Shown here: positions 38,806 through 50,800 of the stretch, piece after piece
Numbering within the stretch: position 1 is the stretch's first letter
How the letters are laid out: every line of letters starts with the position of its first letter
Source: Helopsaltes ochotensis
Taxonomy: Eukaryota > Chordata > Aves > Passeriformes > Locustellidae
Direction: 5' to 3'
DNA length: 64,000 bases
Assembly (NCBI GenBank): GCA_013400155.1
Contig: VXBM01000278.1
Location: 62,001-126,000 of the forward strand
Program-made: the position numbers and the translations under genes
Notes under the pieces: model-generated
The model's database searches: none
Told to the model about the DNA's origin: nothing
Seen by the model: only the letters and a program-made list of their open reading frames with translations

Positions 38806-41800
38806 CTGCAAAATAAATCAAAAACATTGAATATGTTAGAGCTGATTATCAAAACAAGCCAATGGTATAAACTACACACGCTTAAACAGAGAAAGTCACA
38901 TAAAGCACGTACTCCGCACACAGAAACCTCTCTACCTGCAATACTTGTTCTCTTGTTAAATTCTAATTATCCATGTTCCCCCTGAATGGCTGACAGGAAC
39001 TTCCCCTGTCTAGAAATCTAAATCCATTAAGCCATCTTACCAAGAGGCCATGCCCACTTGGCCTTGATAAATATAGCAGCCCCCCTACTGCTGCCAATAA
39101 CCAAGTCCATTTTTTCTGAGCAGAAGGTAAAAAACATACAATCACCCACTCTGCAGGGAAGGTGGATGGGAGGGCCGGTTTTTATTATAAGTTACATGCC
39201 TTCTGGATGAGTGTTTTATTGGCAGATGGTTTCTCCCCTCCTACAAAGCACAAATAATAATAGATCCCCATCCCAGGAGTCTTGCACTCCAAGGAGGTCT
39301 GTACAAAGACATTAACAAGTAGCAGTTAGCAGTTAAAGAAATTGCAACCTGTGGTTTTCAAATTAGTAAGAGTCATGAGGAAAATATGCATTGTCACAGC
39401 AGTAATAAAAGAACAGGTCACTGAGTTTTTGATAAGGGCAACAGTTTATGCTAAACCCAAAATACTGCAGTATTGAGGACATCCAGAAAAATTAAAGAAA
39501 TGCACTGGATTAAGGCCTCTTCTCAGAAAGATTCAGCAACCTACCTGGTCAAACCCAGAACCTCAGGTTTGCCAGGCTCATTTAATACTGTGGTCATACA
39601 ACATCAGCAGGGAATGTCTTCATCTCTTCCAAGCAAAATGAGAGCAAGTCAATTTGGCTAATCATCATGTTTGAAGTGAAGCTGAAAATCAGGCAAGAAT
39701 TAAAGACAACTGCTGTCTGACTGCCAATACAGTCATACAATATGGGATGGATAGGGAAGTCAGGGTCTGTAAATCACTACAGAGAATTCCTAACATTAAA
39801 TGCTTGGATGCTTGGTAAAGAACACTTAAAAGATATTTTTCCTTCCTTGACGCAATGAAGAAAAGCCCAGAACAAAGCACAGCAGTGAAGTAGGATGCAC
39901 CACAACTGTTGAAGACATGTTAAATATAGAAGTCTAACCCATGCTAAAATTTTTATGCCAAACTTTCCAGTAAAAATATAAAGTGGTTGTTTTGCCTTTA
40001 CATATTAAGTCTGTACAGTCCTGCAGCTGGCACTGCTGACTACAGAATTATTCAGATCCTGAGGAGTTCTTTAAATCCTAGAGACTGATAGGATACTTTA
40101 TGAAGTCAGCCATTAAGTTGTCACAAAGTTTTGATTTTTAGACCCTCAAAAGCCCAACATTCATACCCCATCAAAAAATCTGCACAAGGCAAATCTAAAT
40201 AAATAATAATAAATCATTCCAATGTTTTTGGAGCAGTGAAGAGCTTGTGGATTCAGCTTGTGTACAGCACAGCATTCCAAGTTGTATAAATATCATGGCA
40301 ACCATTCCACTGGCCAGCAAACAAGGGATTTGTATTACTAATTTGGGCAAAGTAGAGTTCAATTAAAACAAGTACAACACACACAAAATCAGGTTGCTGC
40401 TTGCAAGCAAGCTGAGGATGCAGCAGAAGGAAGGCCTGGCTGTTCAAGGAGAGTCCAGTGCAGCACTTAGACAGACCCAAGCATGGGCTGTGAAGAGGTG
40501 ATGCGAGCTTGGAGGCATACAGAAGCACATGCAGATTTTTCTGCAACTTGTCAAGAAATTAATCTTCTGTCATACGAAGTAAATGAACAAAATAATGGCA
40601 CTGGACTCCTGCTTTAAGACTCATCAAGCTTTTCCTGTTAAAGCAAACACTGCCAACAGATCCAACGCCCATTTCCGTTGCAGAACTGAGATACATTCCA
40701 GAACTTGTTCTTTAAGAGTTCCTCTAGTGATGTGATGCCAGGTATCACAGAGATTTGAGAGAACAAAGCATTAACTGTGTTTCACTTGGGATCTAGAGAA
40801 TGCATGAGGTGGAAGTGAGGGGGAGGAGTAGAGAGTAGCAGTCACATGAGACCACAAGCTCTCATCCCCATAAACAAATCATAACCTATTCTGAATCAGA
40901 GAGGTGCCTTATCCATGAAGGCCATTAATGGCCAATACTCAAGGCAGGGGTTAAGCCTCAAGGCTATTTCACAGGCATTGAATAAAACATGGGGCAGGGA
41001 GGCAGAAACCCTGGGCAATGAGGACTAAAGAATGTCCTCCTGATTCAAATGCAGGGCAGCTGCCTCATTTGAATTAAAAAACAAAACAAAACAAAACAAA
41101 AACATAGTAAAGGGAAACACTTTATTTATTTATTGAACACCTTACCAGATGGTATTTATAACCTGGTTACGACCTATATAGGTTTAGCAGAAATAGACTG
41201 AAATATGCAAGCATATTTCAGCAGAATGGCAAGCTTTTAAATAAAGAGAAAAATCCAAATACTGAGGAAGAACAACCACAAAGCAAAAAGAAATTATTTC
41301 CTATCTATTACTTCAAACCAATTACCAATTACTACAGTTGTGACTTTGTAAGCACCAAATTTTTTTAAAAGCTCCTTAAGTATACTTACAGTACTTATCT
41401 GAATGCTGAAGTGTGGTGTTGCAAGAGGCCTTTCTATGTTAAGTAGCTCCTAAGCCTTCCACTAAGTTGGGAAATGAGTCTTAACCTTTCCTGCCACTAA
41501 GAGGGAAACATGAGGAGCTCAAAAGGTTTGGAAATTCTCATGGGCTCCCTACTGTCCGGTCCCAGAACTGAGATGCTCTGCAGTGAGCAGCAAACTTTGT
41601 GGATCAAAGCATCCCACTACAAGTGGGATTGAGTTCACTAGGCATTGTCAAGCGCATTAAACCCAGAGCTGGATGATCCATGCCTACAGAGAGGTTTCCC
41701 TGTGGCTGTTTTGGGCCCTAACTAGTTCATCTCACATCCAACTGTGATACCCAACACGCCCACCCGTATGAGCCTCCAAAGAACAGCTCCACACACTTTT

Positions 41801-44800
41801 CACAGACCTACAGTCAGTAGCACACACACTGCACAATTCTTTAGCACAAATGTCTTTGTTAGACCTCAATGGCTGCAAGTTCCCTACACAAATGCTTTTT
41901 GACAGGGGATTTTTTTCCTCCACTCCACATGCTGAAAATCCCACTTCTCAGTAAAAAGGAATCTCACAGCTTCTCTTCCAACACATTTAAAAACAACAAA
42001 AAAGAAATCTCAATAGAGCTGTGGAAATAAAGTTTCACGTGCTGAAGTATTTTCTGGTTTTGAGAAATTTGGATTTTACTCTTAATATTCCATCAAATAG
42101 TGTCATACCATGAGAAGAAAGCATTTGACAATCTTCCTTTTTTGTGTTTTAAAAAACACATTTTAATTACAGAAACTGGTGGACAAGCTTGGCTTCTGCT
42201 CACGGACATTTTAATCAATACTGGTTTGAGCACTTTGAAACGAAAACATTAGAGCTGAAAAGTATAAGCCTATTAAAGAAAAAAAAAATGGCTGCAAGAC
42301 TACCAAAACAGCAGGGAAGTTTCGTAATGTTCCAAGAACCTGATGAAGCAAAATTACTTTGTATGAGAGAAAAGGGGAACAGGTACTCAGCTGTTAAGTG
42401 ATGAATTCCATCCCCTTTTTATGAAGCACTGTGATATTACCCACCCTCTTGAGGTATCAAGAAATGTATATTTTACAGAAGTAAGTTCCTGTAAGACATC
42501 TTGTGTCTCAAATATAACTCTAAGAAATCTTCCCACTAATTATAGGACTATTCATACACTGCTAAGAAGTATTAAATTAAGATCACTCACAAAAAAAATT
42601 ATAGAAAAGTGCAAAAGAATCAAGAAGCACTTTCTGAAGGTCATAAAGGAAATGATAAAAATAAAGTGAACAAGTGTTTGGTTTTATTGGAAGACCTCCC
42701 TGCCATGAATTGTTTTTCTCTAAACATCTGTCAAAATAGTACCTTAAAAAGCAACGAAATCCAGCTGCACACAGGAGCACCCTGCACTCTCCTCACCTGT
42801 GCATATTGCAGTACTTATTTCTCAAATGTTATGCTCAAGCTCTCAGTCCTCTCTTCCGCTCACAATATATACATACTACAAGATACACATGGTACTGTCA
42901 TCAGTACTGTGCTATCACTGATGCCTCGATGGGTGCACCTAGCTCCTTGTCCTGAGTGACAGTAAAAAATCGAAAGCAAAAAGCTAGCATGGTATCAACT
43001 TTATTTCAATTTTATTTTGGGGGATTTCTTGCCAAATACTGAGTCTTTCAAGCTTGCACAGGGGGTGAAATTCCCAGCACAGCACATGAATTATCTTCCT
43101 ATCAGAAGACACAATCCACAGGAATCTCCTATATAAGGTAGGAACCAAGTATGAGAAGAAAACTCTTTTCAATCTTCTTGAAGACATTTTGAGCAGATCT
43201 TGCAGACATACACATTTCACCATCAAAACCAAGAACTAAAGTCAGAAATATGAGTCTGAAAAAAATCGTTAGAATACGTCAAAACATCTGGAACTTACCA
43301 CACATTATTCCCAAAGCTGTGCTAAATACTGCCATATAACCAAAGTAAAATGATGTTTGAAACAAGCCATACATCCTGAAAAAGAAAGATATAAATTTAT
43401 GTTAGGTGCTTCCCCGTTTTTTATCAATAAAACTTATTTGACAATACAGTAATCTGATATTCAAGCAACAAAATGATCACTTACTTTGTCTTGAAAAAGT
43501 AGTAGTAAAAGGAGTACATGTAAACATAAATCGCAGTTGATGCCGCAGAGAGAAAGCTTGTCCATTGCCTAAAAGTAAACACGCATGTCCATCATACAGC
43601 TAGTCAAAAGGCTTCCCAAGAAGATGCACAATGCACTTGGAAAAGATCCATCTAGACTGAAGAAACACTACTTTTCTACAAAAGTCTCACAATGTGGTTA
43701 ACTATGAAAGTAATGCAACACTTACCACCTGTAATCCTCTGCGTTTAGCAGGAAATATGTACAAACGATGGTCACACAAACTGTCACAATGCAGAGGATA
43801 ACCAGAACCAGCATCATAAAGCCATAAACATAGTAGATCTTGTAAGCCCAGAATGAAGTAAAAATGAAATACCTGAAGACAGTAAACAAAATATGCAGAT
43901 GATACTGTTAATTTAACTTAAACTGCAAATTTTAATCAAACCGGGAAACAGCTGATGTACTTACATTTCAATAAAAATTGATCCAAAAGGGAGGATTCCA
44001 CCTAGGCAAACAATAACAGCTGGTTCCATGAACCTGAAAGATATTAGGATTAGTTTAGGGACAACTGAAATTTTTCGTTTGTAAAGGTACTAAGACCAGA
44101 TAATTAATATTGCACAGAACATTGTTTAAAAGGCATGCTAACAAGATCATTTCTGTCTCATACTAGCAGATTAGAAAGACTCCCTCAAAAATGTCACATC
44201 TATGGATAAAACAAGAAGTTACTCTTGGGGAAAGCTGAAATAAAACATGAGGCTCATGCCTATCACCTACAGGCATCAGGTTAGCCTTCTAACCAGCCTT
44301 AAGGCCAAGGCCACAGAAAGAATCTTTCTTGACAAAAAGGGCCTAAGCAATCAAGCCCCATGACATCCACTAGCCCTGAATGAAGGCAGTGAAAACACAG
44401 TGCTGTTGATGGCTACAAATACAGCAAAAAGTACAAGGAAAATTTCACAGGATAATGGCTGTATAAATAAGAACCCGTGTTAATTTTTAATGCTATATCA
44501 AGTAATGAACATACAGCTAAAAATTAATACCTAGCTACCTGTAGAAGACACTGTCCCTAAAAGCTGACCTCTCTCAAGTACTTGCAATGATGCTGAATCC
44601 AGCTAGTGATTTAATTTGCAGCTTCTTTTATTATTTATAGGGTGACTTGTCTAAGTTGATGGTTGTTACTTCATCATCATCAAGAGAAGTATCTTTAACT
44701 GTCATGCTGATCCAGAAAAATCCATCAGATTCCCAAGATACAGGTCACAATATAAATTAAATTCTAACATCTGAGCTGCACAACCCATCATTAATAAGAG

Positions 44801-47800
44801 ACTAAGTGTGCTGCACTTCTTGGACATTACAGGTCTACATGTTTCAGTACCCCTTTCACTTTGGCTGTTCCATTCCTCTGAACAGGGAAAGCAAGAAAAG
44901 TCTATTAAAAAAATCCTCTGAGGATATTTTAATTTCCGTGGCTTGCTGCTTTCACCTCAGAATTAAATTAATAGGAAAAAGTGATTGCATTCATAATTTT
45001 CCAAAAACCTAAGTATACTTTTTGAGACTAGGCACCGCTTTACATTCACTTCAAAAATTACAAAGCCCTCTTCACAGTTCAAACCATATAACTGTAATAT
45101 TTTAGGCTCTGTGCCATCAACAAAATATGGAATTGGGAACAGCATTGCAAGCTTCTCCCCACCATAACCCTGCAAATACATCTCAGCTTGTGCAAGGAGA
45201 CCATCAATCAGAACAGTTCTGCCTTCAAGGCACGCTCAATCCTAAATCTGTAAGAGGCATTAACTAAAGAGGAGAGGTATTAGTGTCAATGTATCTATAC
45301 AAGAACTGAGTTGGCACCACCCCCTTTACACAGGGACTAACGAGCATTTCAGGGAAAATATGAATCAGTGATCCAGGAGTGTAAAATCTGCTACAACTAT
45401 TAATCACGGTGTTTTAATTCAAAAGAAAAATCACATTAAGAAAATGTCAGTTGAGCGGTTCTTCTAGGCATAACTCAATTTAAATTAAAAGGAGTTATTC
45501 CATTAAAACTGAACACCAGAAAATCCATTTTAAATGTACTGAAGTGAATATTTCTAGTTAACATTTATGCTCATCTTTTACCATTTCTTCTCTGGTATAG
45601 GACGAGGCACTGCATTGACACGACATGGAAAATTAGGCTGTCCTGACAGATTTCGGCCAAGAATAGTCCCAACGAGGTTCAGTGGAAGGATGACAAAGAA
45701 ACAAATACAGCACACTGCCACCTGCAAGCAAAAAATTACAGTTGCAATTAAAAAAACAGGTCTAAGACAACAATAGAAGATAATCAACCAGTATTAGTCC
45801 TTAGTAGTTATTGCTGTAGAATCATAGTCCTACTTACGAAGCATTAGTCAACATGTGTTTTATCAAACAGAAGCATTTTTTCCCTGAGAAACTTTCTAAT
45901 AAGTCTTATTAGGTATATTTTAATCCATCAGTATAGAGAACAGAACCATTACAGATCGCTTTACTGTTTCCACCTAATCATTATACTCAATATATTCCAC
46001 AAGAAATAAAAGGAAATCTTCATGGTACTTCATAACAGAAAATGTTTGTCAGCGTCTTTTACAGTTTTACAGAGAGTACTATCTCTGGGAATTAACATCT
46101 AGCAGTTAGGTAGTTGCACACAAAACTACAGCTGTTGGGTGCAAAATTTTTAATCCAATAAAGAAGAAAAAACCCAAGCCAACCAACCCAGAAAGAATCA
46201 CAAAGCCATGTAAGAATGCTACCAATTTTGATTCAATTTTGGGTTCAATTTTTTCCACTATGCACCAACCAGGCAATTAAGAATACAGACTGACAAAGAA
46301 ATCAGTGACCACTGCTATGCAAAGATACATAATTTAGAAGCACAACGACCCTACTTATACACAGAAATCAAGTTTATGCACAATACAGGAAAGGTCAAGC
46401 CAATGCTCCAGCTCTTTCCAATGGAACAGCCTCCCTAAAAATTTACTATGAATCTTTTTATGCCACTATACATATGCAGCTCCATTTTTTCTACTCCTTA
46501 AAGGCAACATAATTTATCTCCTAAAAATAGGAAAATTTCAAGCGTTAAGCAAGGCATTCTCTACTTGTAATTCTTTAGCACAAAAAAAATAGCATTAGAC
46601 AATTTGGTAACTTTTTGATATTGATAACTAAAGACAGAACAGTTGCCCATAATGCAATCACCACAGTACTGAATACTGACCCTGTGACCTTTTCTATGCA
46701 AAGATATGAAAATGCTGCCTTTTAATGGCTTTGTTGCCTGAGGCTCTGTGTACACCCTGGTGCCTCCTGAGCAAAGGAGCTACATTTGTCTTCACTCCAG
46801 CAGAATGCAAAGTCCATGGCAGCAGATTAATGCAAAACAACAGAGAGCAGAACACTGACTTGCTTAAGAACCAGTTACTCTGAGGATAAATAAAAGCTGC
46901 TCATATATGTTGTATCTAAGAAATCTACAGCAAGCAGCTGAAAAGAAAGAATGACATTAGTTCAATACAAACTTAGCATTAGGTGAATCACACAAACTTA
47001 AGGCAACATTTGACTAAAGTCAGTGGGTTATTCTTCTATTATTGGCTAGCTTAGGTCAGATGTGAAGGGAAAACATTGCCTGGGGTTGGATGGAGCAAGC
47101 CTTCATGCTTCACAGGAGGGGTATACCAAACTGGTGGGTCAACAAGCAGAAGGACTTTCCAGACTGCTCTGTATATCTTTGAGGAGAGGTTATTAAAGAA
47201 TTACTTCATGAACCACTAAAATATGAAGTGTCATTGGTAAATATGGAGTCACCAAGTTGTACTTATACTTGAAATATAAATAATGCAGTAACAATAATGC
47301 AGTTTTTATACAACTAATTTAGTATCTCCCTTTTATCTTCTTCCATTACTCAAAAAACACAGGTAAGCAAGCATTATGTTTTAGGTAGGACACTGAGGTA
47401 GCCTACGAATAAATTTCAGGAGAAGCATACAACTCAATGGATACAGGCTTTGCCCTTGAAAAATGCGCAGTCTAAATAAATAAGAAGATGAAAATTTTCA
47501 GAGAAGAATGTCAAAAAGTATCAGAAACATCAAAGAACATCATCTTGAGTGCTACATTTATTAAAATCCTCACCAAAAAGTCCCAGCTTGTTTGAGGAGC
47601 AGTGGGTAGAAGAGACGTTCAAGAATTAAAGCTTGGACAGGATCCAAAGTATTTCTGAGCTAAACATATTGAAACCACTTCCATTTCCAAGAAGTGTGCT
47701 TTGCTTCCTGCAGCAAGGCCCTCCGGATGTGTCGGGTGGTCCACCAAGCTCTGTGGTGTTGTTCTGGCAGGTAGGTTCGGTTCCACATCTGGCTGAGGCA

Positions 47801-50800
47801 GAAAGCTCAGATCCATGTGAAAGGGCATCTCAGGCAGCCACAACTGTCTTTTATAGTGCAGGTTTTAAGACGACTGTAGCTTAATTTCTTGATCTTAAAA
47901 ATTTCGCCTGACTAGGGACAGTGGTAGAAAGAGAATCCACTGCTTGACTGCATAAAGAAACTGCCCAGGAACAGCCTTAGGCTCTAAGCACACCTGGAAC
48001 ACTCAGCATCTTGTATTTGTCCATCTTGCAAAATGTGTCCATTTTACAGAATCCACACGGAAAGATTGTAACGTTGGACAAGTAACCAAGCCAGGAACAT
48101 CCAGGCCTAAGTACTGAGTAGCTGGCAAACTCCTGGGTGATACAAGGCTGTCAGTAGCATTTCATTCCAGTGACACCCTCTGCAGAGCTGAATAGCTTCA
48201 AATCAGGTGGGAAAGGAAAGGGCTCAACTTGATCCAGCAGGGCTTGGCTGTTGTGTTAGCCAGGAAACTGACTCAGCAGTAGCTTTGAAATCTAAAATGT
48301 TCATCTGCATAAAACAAGCTGAGACAGACCGAGGTTCCTTAGATAATGACTTCAGTAAGTACAGTCAAGCTATCCTCAGTACACCTATAATTGGCATCTA
48401 TCAGAAAATCTGAGTGCTTGTGGTTACATTATCAGATCAAAGTATGACTGATAAAGCTGTAACATCTTACATTCTGTTATCCATTTGGCTGAAAAATTTA
48501 CTGATTTCAAACAGAACAGCCAGCATCTTCAGTGATACCTAGCAGCAGCATCAGATAAAGTCAACATTTTGTTAAACAGTGAAATGCCACCTGTCTTAAT
48601 GCTATGCAGTGTTCTGAGGACACCTGAAAGTGAAGTACATTTTTTTCCTTTTATCCTGGAGCCATTTCAGGAGTTTAAAAATTACCTGAGCTAATTCTGG
48701 AGTACAAAGGAGACACAATTGAGCAACAAGGATGAACCATAGCACAGGCTCAGGAATGCCTCCTACTCCCACCTGGCTCTGATAAGTCGTCCAAAATGAA
48801 GAAGATGTGCATGTTCTTTCTACTGAGATAAGACCGCCCTAGTGACAGCAACCTCCTGGTCTTAGTAAGATGACCAACAAAACCAGTACTGGTTGTAAAC
48901 ACCATGTTGAACTCAGCAGCATCTTCCTTCTTGCTTTCCACTCATTGTCTGACTCACAGGTAGTCTACCTGCTCAGATTGATGACTGGTAAAACAACTTT
49001 CTTCACTCCTGGCAATAACAGGCTTTCTCTGAGAGATGACTGGAGATAGCTGGTGTTTTTCAGGCATGTTCCTCTTAATTAGAGGTCTGAGGTAAAATCA
49101 GTGCCCGCAGCTGCAGATGGCAAGGACAGTGTTTGCAGGCTGGGCAATATCCAAACTTATAAAGTCTAAATCCTAACTGAAGCAAACACAGGGTACTGGG
49201 GTAACAAGCATCTTAAAGACGAAACTACAAGATTTCTGTATAAAAGGTTTCCAAGAGTAAGAATACAATGGGAAAAGCAGTTCAGGCACTTAATGGCCTC
49301 CACCATCAAAACTGGAAAGGAGAAATAAAGACAAGACCAACACACATACCTGCTCTACCCTCCTGCCAAAGTCACTGACAACATACTAAAAAATCCAATC
49401 CCAATAACAGTACCTGTGTGACAGGCAGAGATAAAAAAGTTATGTCTTAATGAGCATTTTAAGAATTACTGTAACATCAGCCATTAAAAATTCAGAGAAC
49501 TGTTTTAACTTCTACTTCATAAAACACAAATTACGCAAAGAGGCAAATACATTACATCTTCAAACCTGTTTTTTCATCAAGCAAACAAGCAGAGGTTCTC
49601 TATAACCCACGTTACCCAAAACAAATTACTTGAGTTTTTGTACCAAGCTAGTACATTAAAAAATATTTATTTTATTTTGACTGCTGCAATTTTATTGTAC
49701 AAAATATCTTATTTATACACTAGCAACCAATTTAGTTTGCGAGTTTTAGTTGCCATAGAAGAGATTGTCAGCCTCACCAAGCCTCCATTCTTTCTAACTC
49801 CTTTCTGTTTTGATGGGGAAAAAATACTCTACTGCCCTTGACTGAATGTGCAGAATTCAGCTTTCCATATTTGAAAACGAACATTGTCAAGAGGGATATA
49901 ATTTATTTCCTAATGCCATGTGTTTTATATTTTCTGACAACTGTAGATTAAACTTCTTTCAAAGGTGATAATTAAAATTTTTATGAGCATATCTAATATT
50001 AAACAGCTACTGGCAGGCAATGGTGCCATGTCTGCTTAATGCATGGGGAAGAAAAGCAATAAAAATTAACTGTCAAAGCAGCAGTTTGATCTTCCCTGTC
50101 AGCTACCAAAATGCACTCTTAGTCATGAGACTCTCTCTCATAGAGAGGTTACTAAATTTGTATAATGCAACAGTTTTCTGCACGCTGTCCAAATATTACA
50201 AGAAAAAGAACAGAATAGAAGGCTTCAAAATAAAGTGTTATTAATTTTATTACAACTAAATTGTCAGTCTAGAGCGTTGCTTTGGGTAATAATTTGAGCT
50301 GTTGAAAATGTAGGCAGAAGAATTAAGCTGTGTCTATTTTTAGCAAAATGAAGGGGTTTGACCAAGGGTTGCACAGTCACTTTCAAGCAATCTGAGGAAG
50401 CATCCTGCTGACTGTATGTAACAGGATTTTTTCCCTATTTTTAGCCAGGTGTATTTCTTTATTGGGCTCAAGACATGAAAATTGTTGGTGCTACCAGGTC
50501 CTCTTTTTTTAGTGGCAGTCAATACTCATATGAACTCAAAGCTGTCAGAGAAAGCTGCAGCTTGGATTAAACTATCTGTTGGAGGACACACTTTTTTCTT
50601 TTCAAAACAAGGTACAAAAGATGCAAACAATAGGGTCTCAGTCCCAAGAGAAATACAGTGTGCTTAACCTTATTTAATTAAATCATTAAAAATGCACACT
50701 GGACACCTTAGCCACGAAGGAACCTACTGTTCAAACAAAACAAAACAGATAAATTTTAAAACAGTTAGTAGAAGCTGCATAGATTTTGCAGTCAGAATAT

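Larger units (their letters stand above)
38806..43298 (-). other. TM9SF3 intron 14 (4,493 bp)
   Basis: The donor is GTAAGT after codon fragment ATGTGTG and the acceptor is TTTTGCAG. It contains an (AAAAC)n tract at 41,076 and a perfect 11-2-11 inverted repeat at 41,198. Otherwise it is unique AT-rich sequence with no exon recognised. Reading through the donor would add GKFQMF and then stop. Confidence 0.9.

Noticed and set aside
42143..42160. Inverted repeat TGTGTTTT / AAAACACA
   Set aside because: It is made largely of A and T runs, as expected in AT-rich intron DNA.
45797..45812. 'agaatcatag' resembling the CR1 terminal octamer
   Set aside because: It is a single octamer-like word without any adjoining CR1 3'-end sequence.
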